40,655 nucleotides of DNA from an uncultured Cellvibrionales bacterium (GTDB lineage: Bacteria; Pseudomonadota; Gammaproteobacteria; Pseudomonadales; Porticoccaceae): the NCBI GenBank assembly GCA_913031645.1, contig CAJWFB010000007.1, positions 1-40,655 on the forward strand, written 5' to 3'. Of the stretch, positions 1-10,149 are shown piece by piece. Made by a program: the position numbers and the translations under genes. The number at the start of each line of letters is the position of its first letter. Positions within the stretch are counted from its first letter, which is position 1. The notes below the pieces were generated by a model. It had not been told where the DNA came from and ran no database searches. It saw only the letters and a program-made list of their open reading frames with translations.

Positions 1-527
1 CTATTTCTGGTTCTGGTGTATCTATTAGCAGCTCAGGTGTTGTTACTCTGGACTCTCCGGCGAGTTATGAGGTTGCTAGATCCCATAAATATCGTGTCTC
101 TGCGACTGACAAGCAAGGTGGAGCTGGGCGTACTGGTTATTTCTGGACCGCGGAGGTCAAAGAGGGTTCCAGTGTTTCAATTGATTTAGATGGCAATGAT
201 AAGAAAGACGCCCTAACTGATGGACTCATGCTTCTTCGAGGTATGTTTGGCTTGGACGGTGTTCCTCTAATCAAGGGAACCATAGGAGCGGACGCGACTT
301 ATACATCATCAACGGATATTGAGCGTCGTATTTCAATGCTAGGTGAGCTTGCTGATATTGACGGCAATGGAAATATAGATGCACTTACCGATGGGCAGCT
401 CACTCTTAGGTACATGTTTGGACTGGAAGGTGAGGCGCTTGTGAATGGAGTTGTAGCGCCGGATGCTACAAGAAGCGCGGCTGAAATTGAAGCTCACTTG
501 AAGACAGTGATTGAGTTAACAAAGTAA
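1..527 (+). CDS. C-terminal part of a large secreted protein with dockerin-like Ca-binding repeats (5' end outside window)
   Basis: The reading frame is open from base 3 to the stop at 525-527, so the gene starts before the window; about 174 residues are visible. The first ~55 residues look like the end of a beta-sandwich (cadherin/Ig-like) domain, with VTLDSPASYEVARSHKYRVSATD resembling the end of a cadherin repeat. Two EF-hand-like loops follow, DLDGNDKKDALTDGLMLLR and DIDGNGNIDALTDGQLTLR, each followed by a YMFGL/GMFGL segment. This paired D-x-D-x-N/K...D pattern is that of dockerin type I-like repeats found at the C-termini of large exported proteins in marine gammaproteobacteria. Calcium binding and extracellular location are inferred. 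The enzymatic or adhesive function cannot be known without the upstream sequence. A strong terminator follows directly. Confidence 0.75.
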   Translation, partial: ISGSGVSISSSGVVTLDSPASYEVARSHKYRVSATDKQGGAGRTGYFWTAEVKEGSSVSIDLDGNDKKDALTDGLMLLRGMFGLDGVPLIKGTIGADATYTSSTDIERRISMLGELADIDGNGNIDALTDGQLTLRYMFGLEGEALVNGVVAPDATRSAAEIEAHLKTVIELTK

Positions 528-548
528 TTGTATCTAAGCCGTTTGTTA

Positions 549-577
549 CAAAAAAGCCCGCGCAAGCGGGCTTTTTT
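549..577 (+). terminator. Rho-independent terminator after the dockerin-like gene
   Basis: A perfect 7-bp stem AGCCCGC/GCGGGCT (555-561 with 566-572) closes a GCAA tetraloop and is followed by a run of six T. A run of A precedes it, so it may also act on leftward transcripts reading out of the TPR gene. Confidence 0.92.
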
Positions 578-664
578 GTTAACTAGTGAGTAAAGTTTTG
601 CTCTAATAAGTAACGAGTCTCTGGGTTTGGACAACGTAAATCGTTAGGCTAATTGATCAAATCC

Positions 665-2362
665 TTACATACGCGAGCGCACCAATTGCGTGTCGGCATT
701 GCGCCAAGCATGCTCAAACTCGTTGAAGACTTTCTTGGCCTCGCCCGACTTACCCTGCGCCGCCAGACTTTGCCATAAGCCAAATAGTGCCCACCCGTTG
801 TTTTTATGCCACGCCAAGTCTTGCCGATAGACCGTCTCAGCTTGTGCGGCACGACCAGCCTCTAACAACGCTGCGCCGAGGTAGTGCCGTATGGGTTGTG
901 GCCAGTCCGGTGGCTCGATGTAACCATTTTTATCTTCTATAGCTATTGCGGCCTCATAGTCAGCAATTGCAGAGTCAAGATTACCGCTGGCCTGCTTAAT
1001 TTCAGCGGAAAGTGCCAGCGCAGCTAACCTCAGTATAGATGACACTGGTGTTGGGCCAGTGCGGCTATCATCAATATTTTTTAATGAGATTATTCGCCAT
1101 ATATCGCCAAGTTCGCGGCGTGCTGAACTCAGGTTACCCTGAGCTATGTGCGCACCGCCCCGACAATAGTGCCAGATGCCATCGAGGTATGGTGTGCCTG
1201 ATGCCAGGGGTTGGCTATCCAAAATTGCGTCCCAGCGGCCGAACATCTTGTTGAGCAAGCACACGCCAGAAACAGCCTTCTGATTTCTTCCCTTTTGACG
1301 ATTTTCAAGTTTAATATTATTGACTAGCTTGTTAGCGGCATCAATTGCCGTGCCATAGTCACCTTGAAACGATGCCGCATATTTGATGAAGTCGATGGCA
1401 TGCGGAGCATGAATTTTCGCGGATAGTGGATAGGTACCGAGATTAGGTAGGGGACGATCACCCCATAATTCTAAAAACTCTTTATCCGCCTTTTGGGAGC
1501 GCACATTACTGGCTACTGCTTTTTCAAATTGCCCAACGCGAACATAAATGTGTGAAGGCATGTGCACCATATGTCCGGCCATTGGCATGGTGGCGGCCAA
1601 TCGATCAGCTGATGCTAGAGCGCGTTCAGGCTCTCTAGAGGCCTCCATCAAATGAATATAAAGGTGGTTGGCGCCAGGGTGATCTGGATGGGCGTCCAGA
1701 GTACTTTCTAAAACAGCTGCAACCTTACCGGTATCACCCACTGGCGAGCCATCGTGATTCCAATAATTCCAGCGGCCTATGTTCATAAACGAGGCGGCAT
1801 ACAGTGAGGCTATGTCGGGATCATTGGGGTATTTCTTTTGCAGAGCCCCAGCGGCCTGCATATAGGCAAGATCACGTTGGTGGTTGTTCGCTATTGAGTC
1901 TTGATCATACAAGGTATACAGCGCATTGATCATGTCGCGCTCTAGGGCAGAGGCGCTGCTAATTAAGCTTAACGCTTTGTTAATGGCTTTTAAACCCTCG
2001 CCTTTTGGGTCATCGGGCATTCCGCCATAACGGCTATTTGGGTTTGGCCCCATGGCATGGGCTAGTCCCCAATAGATCATAGGGTGTTTAGGATCATGCA
2101 TCGCAGCTTGTTGATATGAGGCGATTGATTCTGGAAAGTAAAAGCCCCAGGCATAACGTAACCCTTGGTCAAAAAACTGTTGAGCTAATGCGTTTGAGGT
2201 AGATATAGAGCGCTGGTATACGCCTGAGCCGGCAACCAAAATAGCCTTTTCAGTCTTACTATCTTCGGATTTTGCTGATTCAGCAGCCTGAGCGTTAAAT
2301 GGGCAAATAGCTATTATTGCCCCCAAAAGCAACACACCTGAACAGTTTGTGAAAATACGCAT
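665..2362 (-). CDS. Exported tetratricopeptide-repeat protein of unknown function
   Basis: 565 residues. The N-terminus MRIFTNCSGVLLLGAIIAICPFNAQA is a clear Sec signal peptide, so the protein is probably periplasmic. The body is helical with TPR-type repeats: the first (residues ~55-100, FFDQGLRYAWGFYFPESIASYQQAAMHDPKHP) has the usual W/G/Y/A-A-P spacing, and further repeats occur in the C-terminal third around IADYEAAIAIED and AETVYRQDLAWHKNN. I see no catalytic motif. Similar stand-alone exported TPR proteins occur in marine gammaproteobacteria, but I know of no assigned function. The start is supported by an AAGGGA ribosome-binding site 6-7 nt upstream. The gene lies 72 bp downstream of liuE on the same strand, with its own plausible promoter in the gap, so it need not belong to the leucine operon. 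Confidence 0.8.
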   Translation of the reverse strand: MRIFTNCSGVLLLGAIIAICPFNAQAAESAKSEDSKTEKAILVAGSGVYQRSISTSNALAQQFFDQGLRYAWGFYFPESIASYQQAAMHDPKHPMIYWGLAHAMGPNPNSRYGGMPDDPKGEGLKAINKALSLISSASALERDMINALYTLYDQDSIANNHQRDLAYMQAAGALQKKYPNDPDIASLYAASFMNIGRWNYWNHDGSPVGDTGKVAAVLESTLDAHPDHPGANHLYIHLMEASREPERALASADRLAATMPMAGHMVHMPSHIYVRVGQFEKAVASNVRSQKADKEFLELWGDRPLPNLGTYPLSAKIHAPHAIDFIKYAASFQGDYGTAIDAANKLVNNIKLENRQKGRNQKAVSGVCLLNKMFGRWDAILDSQPLASGTPYLDGIWHYCRGGAHIAQGNLSSARRELGDIWRIISLKNIDDSRTGPTPVSSILRLAALALSAEIKQASGNLDSAIADYEAAIAIEDKNGYIEPPDWPQPIRHYLGAALLEAGRAAQAETVYRQDLAWHKNNGWALFGLWQSLAAQGKSGEAKKVFNEFEHAWRNADTQLVRSRM

Positions 2363-2395
2363 TGAAATCCCTTCAGTTTGGTTAATTCGTTACTG

Positions 2396-2424
2396 AGTAT
2401 AATAGGCCTGCGTAGGTTTGGTAA
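2396..2424 (-). promoter_or_regulatory. Putative sigma-70 promoter of the TPR gene
   Basis: On the minus strand TTACCA (2419-2424) and TATACT (2396-2401) are separated by exactly 17 bp, 34 bp upstream of the TPR gene start. The match is reasonable but unverified. Confidence 0.4.
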
Positions 2425-2434
2425 GGGGCTGCTG

Positions 2435-3352
2435 TTACGCCATAGACAGATTCGCACTGGCAAATTTGGAGCCGTTGGAACGGTTAAGCGCTGCAGAGAT
2501 AGTATTTCCAGCAAGCAATAATTTATCGATATCAACACCGTGCTCAATACCCATTCCGTTGAGCATATACACGAGGTCTTCGCTGGCAACATTACCCGAT
2601 GCGCCCTTGGCATAGGGGCAACCACCCAGTCCAGCCACAGCGCTATCAACGACAGAAATCCCCATTTGCAACGATATTAAGATGTTGGCTAGGGCCTGAC
2701 CATAGGTATCATGCATATGCACGGCAAGCTTGTCGGTTGGAATGCTGTCTAATAATTCGTTCAAGAGTATCGATGTTGACGCGGGGGTTCCAACACCGAT
2801 AGTGTCTCCCAGAGAGACTTCATAGCATCCCATGTCTAGGAGTTGCTGAGTAATCTTTGCGACCAGTGTCGCGCTAACTTGACCCTCATAGGGACATCCA
2901 AGTACACAGGATACATAGCCACGCACGCGAATGTTGGCGCTTTGGGCCTTCGTGATTACCGGCATGAAACGTTCAAGACTTTCTAGGATAGAGCAGTTAA
3001 TATTTTTTTGGCTAAACTGCTCTGATGCTGCCGCGAACACAGCGACTTCTTTAAGGCCACACTCTATCGCTCTATCCACGCCAAATTCATTGGGTGTTAG
3101 GGCGCTAAAGAGGGCGTCTGGATGAGCGGGTTGAATCTCGGCGTTGATAAGTTTAAAAACCTCGTCACTACCCGCCATTTGCGGCACCCATTTAGGGCTA
3201 ACAAAACTGCCTGCTTCTATATTTTTTAGTCCCGCATCAGCAAGCTGACTGATGAGTTGAATCTTGATCTGGGTGCTGACGGCATGCTTTTCGTTTTGAA
3301 GACCGTCTCGAGGGCCCACTTCAACGATACGTACACTTTTTGGAGTGTTCAT
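2435..3352 (-). CDS. liuE: Hydroxymethylglutaryl-CoA lyase
   Basis: 305 residues, normal for the family. It cleaves HMG-CoA to acetoacetate and acetyl-CoA, the last step of leucine/isovalerate catabolism. Visible signatures are the N-terminal [12 protein letters not shown] metal and substrate segment, the barrel motif [12 protein letters not shown] with metal-binding histidines, and the C-terminal [14 protein letters not shown] loop carrying the conserved catalytic cysteine. It is the last liu gene. Its ATG overlaps the liuD stop in an ATGA arrangement, implying translational coupling. The five upstream genes fix the assignment within the wider HMGL-like/DRE-TIM family. Confidence 0.95.
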   Translation of the reverse strand: MNTPKSVRIVEVGPRDGLQNEKHAVSTQIKIQLISQLADAGLKNIEAGSFVSPKWVPQMAGSDEVFKLINAEIQPAHPDALFSALTPNEFGVDRAIECGLKEVAVFAAASEQFSQKNINCSILESLERFMPVITKAQSANIRVRGYVSCVLGCPYEGQVSATLVAKITQQLLDMGCYEVSLGDTIGVGTPASTSILLNELLDSIPTDKLAVHMHDTYGQALANILISLQMGISVVDSAVAGLGGCPYAKGASGNVASEDLVYMLNGMGIEHGVDIDKLLLAGNTISAALNRSNGSKFASANLSMA

Positions 3353-5253
3353 CGATCATGGCCCTCAAAAGACAGTAACTCGGCGCCCCCCTCAACAAGA
3401 GCTCCCGCTTTGAAATAAAACTCAGTGACTAGGCCATCACTTGGCGCTAAAACGGTATGTTCCATTTTCATTGCCTCCATCACCAAGAGGATATCACCTT
3501 TTTTGACCGCAACACCAATGTCGACCATGAGACCAATGAGTGTTCCATGCATAGGGGCCTTAAGATTACCGCTATCTGTATCCAAATTATCTACACCCAA
3601 GTCGGGTAACAATTCACGACACGAAAAGTAGCCCTGCGGCGTAAACAAGCCAAAGCCGTATTCCGTAGCGACGATGCTCGAGTGACTCAGGTCAGTCTCG
3701 GTGTTTGCACATAGGATGCGCTGGCTCTGCTGAATTTGCAATGGATGAGTGGGTCTGGGTCGTCCCCAGCTATTACTTAAATGCCAGGGCGAGTTAGTCT
3801 CATTTGACTGCCGAGCTATTGCTATTGCGTGCGCTTGGCGAAGCGTCAGAGCAGCGGATGCGGCCAACGGAGCAGCGTAGTCGATATCTTCCTCGCGCCG
3901 ACGAAATATCTCATCACTGTGGTGTTCAATAAATCCCGTATCCACATCTCCTGCTCTAAAGGCACTGCTGGTAGCCAGATTGTAGAGAAATCCAATATTA
4001 GTGGTCACACCCGCAACGCGATAACGGCTGAGTGCCTCGGTTAAGCGTGCCAAGGCGCGTGTCCGATTGGTATCCCAGACAATGAGTTTGGCAATCATGG
4101 GGTCGTAATAGATACTGACCTCATCACCTTCCACTACGCCTGTATCTACTCGCACGTGGCTACTTTCTGCTGGCGGTGTTAACAGACTTAGGCATCCGGT
4201 AGCGGGTAAAAAATCATTATCGGGATCTTCAGCATAAATGCGGGCTTCAAACGCATGGCCATTAATTTTTAATTGCTCTTGTGAGCAGGGCAGAGGCTCG
4301 CCAGCGGCAACGATAAGTTGCCAAGCGACCAGATCTTGCCCACTGATCATCTCAGTGACTGGATGTTCAACCTGGAGGCGTGTATTCATCTCCATAAAGA
4401 AGAAGTCACCACGGCTATCTAAAAGGAACTCGACAGTACCTGCGCCCTCATAATGAATAGAACGGGCTGCTTTTATCGCGGCCGCGCCCATTTTCTCACG
4501 TAATTCAGGGGTCATACCAGGGGCGGGCGCTTCTTCAATCACTTTTTGATGTCGACGCTGCACCGAACAGTCGCGCTCAAATAGATAAACGGCATTTTGG
4601 TGGCTGTCACAAAATACTTGAATTTCTACATGGCGCGGTTTGAGTAGATACTTTTCTACCAACATTATGTCGTCATTAAAGCTATTCAAAGCTTCACGTT
4701 TGGCGGCATGTAATGCCGAGTCAAACTCTGCTGCTGAGTAAACAGCACGCATACCTTTACCACCGCCTCCTGCCGCCGCTTTAAGCAGCACCGGGTAGCC
4801 CATTGTGTCCGCTTCATGTTTTAGTAAGTCAGGGCTTTGGTCATCACCATGGTAGCCAGGCACCAGTGGCACATCAGCATTGGCCATGATGGTTTTAGCC
4901 GCAGACTTAGAGCCCATGGCTAAGATGGCCTCTACTGGGGGGCCAATAAAGGTAATGTTATTCGCCGCACATTGGCGACAAAATTCAGCATTTTCAGAGA
5001 GAAAGCCATAGCCTGGATGTACAGCTTGGGCGCCAGTCTCGATAGCCGCCTGAATGAGTTTTTCGACAACTAAGTAGGATTCATTTGAGGGTGCAGGCCC
5101 AATATAAACGGCTTCATCAGCCATTTTCACATACAGGGCATCTCGGTCTGCATCGCTGTAAACAGCTACAGTTGCAATGCCCATATGACGAGCAGTTTTA
5201 ATGATTCGGCAGGCGATTTCACCGCGATTAGCAATAAGTATTTTAGTAAACAT
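3349..5253 (-). CDS. liuD: Methylcrotonyl-CoA carboxylase, biotin-carrying alpha subunit
   Basis: 634 residues. It carboxylates its own biotin with ATP and bicarbonate and passes the carboxyl group to the LiuB subunit to make 3-methylglutaconyl-CoA. Domains in order: biotin carboxylase N-domain ([13 protein letters not shown] at residues ~5-17), ATP-grasp domain with the glycine-rich loop [12 protein letters not shown], the [14 protein letters not shown] catalytic segment, the C-terminal BC domain, and a biotinyl domain whose EAMKM motif places the biotinylated lysine at about K596. It overlaps liuE by 4 nt and starts 8 nt after liuC. Propionyl- or acetyl-CoA carboxylases share this layout; operon context selects methylcrotonyl-CoA. 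Confidence 0.95.
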   Translation of the reverse strand: MFTKILIANRGEIACRIIKTARHMGIATVAVYSDADRDALYVKMADEAVYIGPAPSNESYLVVEKLIQAAIETGAQAVHPGYGFLSENAEFCRQCAANNITFIGPPVEAILAMGSKSAAKTIMANADVPLVPGYHGDDQSPDLLKHEADTMGYPVLLKAAAGGGGKGMRAVYSAAEFDSALHAAKREALNSFNDDIMLVEKYLLKPRHVEIQVFCDSHQNAVYLFERDCSVQRRHQKVIEEAPAPGMTPELREKMGAAAIKAARSIHYEGAGTVEFLLDSRGDFFFMEMNTRLQVEHPVTEMISGQDLVAWQLIVAAGEPLPCSQEQLKINGHAFEARIYAEDPDNDFLPATGCLSLLTPPAESSHVRVDTGVVEGDEVSIYYDPMIAKLIVWDTNRTRALARLTEALSRYRVAGVTTNIGFLYNLATSSAFRAGDVDTGFIEHHSDEIFRRREEDIDYAAPLAASAALTLRQAHAIAIARQSNETNSPWHLSNSWGRPRPTHPLQIQQSQRILCANTETDLSHSSIVATEYGFGLFTPQGYFSCRELLPDLGVDNLDTDSGNLKAPMHGTLIGLMVDIGVAVKKGDILLVMEAMKMEHTVLAPSDGLVTEFYFKAGALVEGGAELLSFEGHDR

Positions 5254-5261
5254 GGTGAGCG

Positions 5262-6053
5262 TTAGTCCTTTAACCAGTGGGGCTTTCGTTTGTCTAAAAA
5301 GGCGTTTAAACCTTCCTGTCCCTGAGCACTTACCCGAATACCAGCAATCACCTCACAGGTGTGTTCAATCAAGCTAGAGTCGATGGCTTTGCCGCTGATA
5401 GCAAAGACTAGCTGTTTGGCAGCGACGACCGCTTCAGGCCCATTGCTGAGTATCATGGTGATGAGTTGTTCTACTTTGTCATCCAAGAATCGTTCCTCAA
5501 CAGCTTCGTGAACTAGGCTTATTTGCAGTGCAGTATTGGCATCAAAGCGTTCTGCCGTCATAAAGTAGCGCTTTGCATGGCGTTCTCCAATGGCGGCAAT
5601 GACATAGGGGCTTATGGTTGAGGGAACTAAACCAATTTTCACTTCACTAAGGGCAAAGCTTGCCTTAGACGAGGCCACAGCGATATCACAACAACTGATG
5701 AGTCCTAACGCACCGCCAAAGGCTGCACCCTGTACTCTGGCAATGGTGGGGATAGGCATTTGATGCAGGGCTTTAAGCATTGCAGCCAATGCATGGGTAT
5801 CGCTTAAGTTTTGTTGATACGAATAACGTGCCATGCGCTTCATCCATCCGAGGTCCGCACCGGCTGAGAAGCTTTTTCCCTCTGATTGTAGCAGCATGAT
5901 GCGCACATCTGAGTTAGTCGCGACGGCTTCAAAGGCCTCGGTCAGTTGGATGATCATCTGATCATCAAAAGCATTGTGCTTGTCAGGATTGTTCAGGATG
6001 ACCCGAGCAATACCGCGGCTATCAATTTGAGTGATAACTTTATCCATGATCAT
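5262..6053 (-). CDS. liuC: Methylglutaconyl-CoA hydratase (crotonase family)
   Basis: 263 residues, a standard crotonase length. It hydrates 3-methylglutaconyl-CoA to HMG-CoA. The two oxyanion-hole segments are visible: SFSAGADLGWMKRM near residue 65 and RVQGAAFGGALGLISCCD near residue 110. The C-terminus ends in the usual FLDKRKPHW. The position between the two carboxylase subunit genes matches the liuRABCDE order and separates it from general enoyl-CoA hydratases. The N-terminus reads M-I-M, so translation could begin at either ATG (6053 or 6047). Confidence 0.92.
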   Translation of the reverse strand: MIMDKVITQIDSRGIARVILNNPDKHNAFDDQMIIQLTEAFEAVATNSDVRIMLLQSEGKSFSAGADLGWMKRMARYSYQQNLSDTHALAAMLKALHQMPIPTIARVQGAAFGGALGLISCCDIAVASSKASFALSEVKIGLVPSTISPYVIAAIGERHAKRYFMTAERFDANTALQISLVHEAVEERFLDDKVEQLITMILSNGPEAVVAAKQLVFAISGKAIDSSLIEHTCEVIAGIRVSAQGQEGLNAFLDKRKPHWLKD

Positions 6054-6078
6054 TTCTCAATTTAAGTGTTACCTGTAT

Positions 6079-7686
6079 TTACATTCTAAAGACACCAAAT
6101 TTGGTATCCTCAATAACACGATTGTGACTGGCCGAGATTGACAGCCCCAAGACCATACGAGTATCTGCAGGGTCAATTACACCGTCATCCCAAAGTCGTG
6201 CGGAGGCGTAATAGGGGTGACCTTGATGCTCGTAATTGTCAATAATCGGTTGTTTGAAGCTGGCTTCGTCCTCGGCACTCCATTGGGTACCATCACGCTC
6301 ATATTTGTCTCTGGTCACCTGCGCCAGAACGCCGGCAGCTTGCTCGCCGCCCATAACGGAAATGCGCGCATTGGGCCACATGAACATAAAGCGCGGATCA
6401 TAGGCCCGGCCGCACATGCCATAATTGCCAGCGCCAAAAGAGCCGCCAATCAGGACCGTAAATTTAGGAACATTAGCTGTAGCAACGGCGGTTACCATCT
6501 TGGCGCCATGCTTTGCAATGCCATCATTCTCAGATTGCTTTCCAACCATAAATCCGGTGATATTTTGTAAAAATACCAATGGAATCTTGCGTTGAGCGCA
6601 GAGCTCAATAAAGTGCGCACCTTTCTGCGCAGATTCACCAAATAGAATGCCGTTGTTGGCGACAATACCCACTGGATAACCAAAGATACGCGCAAATCCA
6701 CACACCAGTGTGGTGCCATACAATGCTTTGAATTCATCGAAATCAGAGCCATCCACAGTCCGTGCAATAATCTCGCGAACATCATAAGATTTACGCGAAT
6801 CTACAGGCACAATGCCGTAGATTTCTTGGGCATCATAGACTGGTTCAATGGCTTCTTTTATATCACTGTTAATGGGTTTAACTCGGTTGAGTCGGGCGAC
6901 TGCTTTGCGAGCAAGATCCAGTGCGTGATGATCATTGTTAGCCAAATGATCGGCAACGCCAGAAATGCGTGCATGCACGTCGCCACCACCAAGGTCTTCC
7001 GCAGTGACCACTTCACCTGTGGCCGCTTTGACTAAGGGTGGCCCGGCCAAAAAAATAGTACCCTGTTCTTTAACAATAATGGACTCATCAGCCATGGCCG
7101 GAACATAGGCTCCACCGGCAGTACAGGAGCCCATGACTGCCGCAATTTGCGGAATATTGCGAGCTGACATGTTGGCCTGATTAAAAAAGATACGACCAAA
7201 ATGGTCGCGATCGGGGAATACTTCATCTTGCCTAGGTAGATTGGCACCACCAGAGTCGACCAAGTAAATGCAGGGTAAGTTGTTCTCCGCGGCAATGGTT
7301 TGGGCGCGCAGGTGTTTTTTTACAGTGAGAGGATAGTAACTTCCGCCTTTTACCGTCGCATCGTTGGCGACGATGATGCATTCTTGGCCACTGACGCGAC
7401 CAATACCAGTAATAATGCCAGCGGCAGGAACCTCTTCGCCGTAAACATCATGGGCTGCCAATGCCGACAACTCTAGGAACGGTGAACCTGGGTCAAGCAA
7501 CCCCTCAACACGTTCTCGCGGTAATAATTTACCCCGGCTAATGTGGCGTTCGCAGGACTTAGCACCGCCGCCCTGAGCAATATGGGCTAACGTGGATTTT
7601 AGATCGTCGACCTGGACTTGCATAGCCGACACATTATTGGAAAATTCGGCGCTTTTAGTATTTATTTTACTGTTAATTATCGACAT
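6079..7686 (-). CDS. liuB: Methylcrotonyl-CoA carboxylase beta (carboxyltransferase) subunit
   Basis: 535 residues, full length. This subunit moves the carboxyl group from biotin on LiuD to 3-methylcrotonyl-CoA. Features are the N-terminal carboxyltransferase half with [22 protein letters not shown] and [25 protein letters not shown], and the C-terminal half with [12 protein letters not shown] and [27 protein letters not shown], both characteristic of the MCC beta family. An AAGGAG ribosome-binding site precedes the ATG, 9 nt after liuA. Confidence 0.96.
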   Translation of the reverse strand: MSIINSKINTKSAEFSNNVSAMQVQVDDLKSTLAHIAQGGGAKSCERHISRGKLLPRERVEGLLDPGSPFLELSALAAHDVYGEEVPAAGIITGIGRVSGQECIIVANDATVKGGSYYPLTVKKHLRAQTIAAENNLPCIYLVDSGGANLPRQDEVFPDRDHFGRIFFNQANMSARNIPQIAAVMGSCTAGGAYVPAMADESIIVKEQGTIFLAGPPLVKAATGEVVTAEDLGGGDVHARISGVADHLANNDHHALDLARKAVARLNRVKPINSDIKEAIEPVYDAQEIYGIVPVDSRKSYDVREIIARTVDGSDFDEFKALYGTTLVCGFARIFGYPVGIVANNGILFGESAQKGAHFIELCAQRKIPLVFLQNITGFMVGKQSENDGIAKHGAKMVTAVATANVPKFTVLIGGSFGAGNYGMCGRAYDPRFMFMWPNARISVMGGEQAAGVLAQVTRDKYERDGTQWSAEDEASFKQPIIDNYEHQGHPYYASARLWDDGVIDPADTRMVLGLSISASHNRVIEDTKFGVFRM

Positions 7687-7695
7687 ATGAGCTCC

Positions 7696-8865
7696 TTAAA
7701 CACTCTCAGCGAAAAGTTCTCGGCCAATCAGCATACGTCGTACCTCAGAAGTGCCTGCGCCAATTTCATAAAGTTTGGCATCACGCAGTAAGCGCGCTGC
7801 TGGGTAGTCATTGGTGTAGCCATTGCCGCCAAGTGCCTGAATGGCTTGGAGAGCCATCTGTGTGGCTTTCTCTGCGGTAAATAAGATAACTGCAGCAGCA
7901 TCTTTGCGCGAGTCTTGGCCAAGATCACAGGCTCTGGCTACCGCATAGAGATAGGCGCGAGAGGCATTTAAATCTGCGTACATATCGGCAATTTTGCCTT
8001 GCATCAACTGAAACTCGCCAATCGGTTGATCGAATTGCTTACGTTCGTGAATGTAGGGAAGTACCACGTCTAGACAGGCCTGCATTATGCCGACGGGCCC
8101 GCCAGAGAGAACTGTGCGCTCGTAGTCTAGGCCTGACATGAGTACCGCCACGCCGCGGCCTTCACCGCCGAGGATATTTTCAGCAGGAACCTGACAGTTT
8201 TCAAAGACAAGTTCGCAGGTATTTGATCCGCGCATACCTAATTTGTCTAGCTTTTGCTGGCGAGAGAAGCCCGGGTAGTTGCGCTCGACAATAAACGCAG
8301 TGATGCCCTTAGAGCCTGCGGTAATGTTGGTTTTGGCATAAATCACATAGGTAGCTGCGTCTGGCCCATTGGTGATCCACATTTTGCTACCATTGAGTAC
8401 GTAGTGGTCGCCCTGTTTTTCAGCTCTTAACGTCATGCCTACTACATCGGATCCCGCATTGGGCTCACTCATGGCTAAGGCGCCAACATGCTCCCCAGAA
8501 CACAGCTTGGGTAGGTATTTATGCTTCTGCTCCTCGGTACCATTTTTGTGCAATTGATTGACACAGAGATTGGAATGGGCACCGTAAGACAAGCCAACAG
8601 ATGCTGAAGCACGAGAAATTTCTTCCATAGCAACACTGTGGGCAAGATACCCCATGCCCGTACCACCATATTGCTCATCCACGGTGATGCCCAAGAGCCC
8701 CATATCACCAAGCTTGCGCCACAGATCCATAGGAAATTCGTTACTGCTGTCTATGTCGGCTGCGCGGGGAGCAATCTCCTTGCTGCAGAACTGGAAGACA
8801 CTATCACGAAGCATGTCGATATCTTCACCAAGATTAAAGTTTAGACTAGGGTAGGGGGTATTCAT
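7696..8865 (-). CDS. liuA: Isovaleryl-CoA dehydrogenase
   Basis: 389 residues. This FAD enzyme oxidises isovaleryl-CoA to 3-methylcrotonyl-CoA and passes electrons to ETF. It has the acyl-CoA dehydrogenase fold: [13 protein letters not shown] and [10 protein letters not shown] in the middle domain, and [15 protein letters not shown], where the glutamate corresponds to the unusual catalytic base position of isovaleryl-CoA dehydrogenases. The C-terminus has [32 protein letters not shown]. It begins 3 nt after the liuR stop, so the regulator and structural genes form one transcript. Confidence 0.96.
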   Translation of the reverse strand: MNTPYPSLNFNLGEDIDMLRDSVFQFCSKEIAPRAADIDSSNEFPMDLWRKLGDMGLLGITVDEQYGGTGMGYLAHSVAMEEISRASASVGLSYGAHSNLCVNQLHKNGTEEQKHKYLPKLCSGEHVGALAMSEPNAGSDVVGMTLRAEKQGDHYVLNGSKMWITNGPDAATYVIYAKTNITAGSKGITAFIVERNYPGFSRQQKLDKLGMRGSNTCELVFENCQVPAENILGGEGRGVAVLMSGLDYERTVLSGGPVGIMQACLDVVLPYIHERKQFDQPIGEFQLMQGKIADMYADLNASRAYLYAVARACDLGQDSRKDAAAVILFTAEKATQMALQAIQALGGNGYTNDYPAARLLRDAKLYEIGAGTSEVRRMLIGRELFAESV

Positions 8866-8868
8866 CGA

Positions 8869-9270
8869 TTATTTATCTCCATTAGTTTTAAGCGCTTCAA
8901 TGCAGTTTGCCTCAGCTTTGTTGAGATCTTTGAGAAGGTTGCCAATGTCATCCAGTTGTTGATTTAGTTTATCGCGCTGCTGGCGAATGGCATCAATTAG
9001 GCTATTGAGTTGGTCTATGTTGGTTTTTCCTGGCTCATACATATCTATTATTTGTCGAGAATCCTCTAGGGATAAGCCAAGACGCTTACCTCTAAGGATC
9101 AACCTCAGCCGAGTGCGATCCGTAGCGCTATAGACCCGAGTTTGTCCGCGCCTTGATGGGCTTAGCAGGCCAATATCCTCGTAGTATCGTGCTGTACGAG
9201 TGGTAACCCCAAATTCTTTACACAGATCAGTGATGCTGTATTCAGTAGAGGCGGTGACAATATTCGTCAT
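8869..9270 (-). CDS. liuR: MerR-family regulator of branched-chain/leucine catabolism
   Basis: 133 residues. The N-terminus is a MerR winged helix-turn-helix (YSITDLCKEFGVTTRTARYYEDIGLLSPSRRGQTRVYS, residues ~11-48), followed by a second helix pair and a C-terminal coiled coil (LNSLIDAIRQQRDKLNQQLDDIGNLLKDLN) for dimerisation. There is only one cysteine near the C-terminus, so it is not a metal-sensing MerR. It is the first gene of the operon, with a 20-bp near-palindrome 47 bp upstream, as expected for an autoregulated LiuR. The effector is not visible; by family it should be a CoA intermediate. Confidence 0.92.
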   Translation of the reverse strand: MTNIVTASTEYSITDLCKEFGVTTRTARYYEDIGLLSPSRRGQTRVYSATDRTRLRLILRGKRLGLSLEDSRQIIDMYEPGKTNIDQLNSLIDAIRQQRDKLNQQLDDIGNLLKDLNKAEANCIEALKTNGDK

Positions 9271-9298
9271 AAGTGTTGCTCGCGGCGTTGAGGACGTA

Positions 9299-9337
9299 AT
9301 TATATTTTAGGTGTATATTACGTTAACGTCAACGTAA
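9299..9337 (-). promoter_or_regulatory. LiuR-type operator and promoter of the liu operon
   Basis: The 20-bp imperfect palindrome TTACGTTAACGTCAACGTAA spans 9318-9337 and contains the perfect 10-bp palindrome ACGTTAACGT. Reading leftward, TTGACG (9327-9332) could be a -35 box, followed at 20 bp by AATATA (9301-9306), the lengthened spacer typical of MerR-controlled promoters. An alternative is TTAACG with TATAAT (9299-9304) at 16 bp. The operator overlaps the -35 region in either case. Confidence 0.7.
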
Positions 9338-9482
9338 GGTTGTGACCTGTGCCTTGGACACGAAGCTAAATAAATGAACTTAAAGAGGTGAGTTGTGCAT
9401 TGCAAGAAATGATGCAGTTAAAAGTAGTCTGGTTTAATTGAGGCTGATATTTTAGTGCCAAACGCTCAACTGACTGCGCTAT

Positions 9483-9986
9483 TTACAGTTTTTTGTAGTC
9501 ACCGCGATAAAAGATGAGAGGTGCAGAGCCTGAGTCAACAAAATTGACAACCCTGCCAACCAAAATAATGTGATCACCACCATCATACTGATGCTCTATG
9601 CTACACTCGAAATACGCGCTGCATTCAGGAAGGATAGGTACTCCAGCATGATTCTCAGAGCAACTAATCCCAGCAAATTTATCGCCACCACTTTTGGCAA
9701 ATTGATCAGAAATAGATTCTTGATCTTGACCTAAAACATGAATTACATAGTTTTCTGCCTGAATAAAGTCATCGAAACAATTAGAGGATTTATCAATGCT
9801 CCATAGGACTAAGGCGGGTGATAAAGAAACAGAATTAAAACTGTTTGCAGTCATGCCTACTCGCTGGCCGTCTTTACCCCGGGCAGTTACCACGGTAATA
9901 CCTGTGGCGAAGCTTCCCAGTGCCTTGCGCAGAGCCATTGGATCTATATCAGATGAGGTATTGTCACTGTGTTTTTTGGCAGCCAT
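9483..9986 (-). CDS. Flavin reductase-like FMN-binding protein
   Basis: 167 residues, the usual length of the HpaC/flavin reductase-like family. Characteristic segments are DPMALRKALGSFATGITVVTAR at the N-terminus, GMTANSFNSVSLSPALVLWSIDKSS (FMN contact), YVIHVLGQDQESISDQFA, and GGDHIILVGRVV near the end. Such proteins supply reduced flavin to a partner monooxygenase or act as small NAD(P)H:FMN reductases. No monooxygenase gene is adjacent, so the partner is unknown. It lies alone, about 210 bp upstream of liuR and 160 bp from the next gene; no obvious ribosome-binding site precedes its ATG. Confidence 0.85.
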   Translation of the reverse strand: MAAKKHSDNTSSDIDPMALRKALGSFATGITVVTARGKDGQRVGMTANSFNSVSLSPALVLWSIDKSSNCFDDFIQAENYVIHVLGQDQESISDQFAKSGGDKFAGISCSENHAGVPILPECSAYFECSIEHQYDGGDHIILVGRVVNFVDSGSAPLIFYRGDYKKL

Positions 9987-10149
9987 AATCTATCGTAGTT
10001 AGTCGAGTGAATTTCCGGGGCGCCATCATGGTTTCAATAGGCATTAGTTGCAAGCCATTTCATTCCTTATGAGACGAATAACAGTCTTTTCAGTCAGTAT
10101 GACTAAATCGAAATACGCAGTTACGCCAGGTAAGCGACAAAATAATTAC

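Noticed and set aside
7032-7295. Overlapping frames on either strand inside liuB and other long genes
   Set aside because: They are shadows of well-conserved genes in other frames, with no signature of their own.
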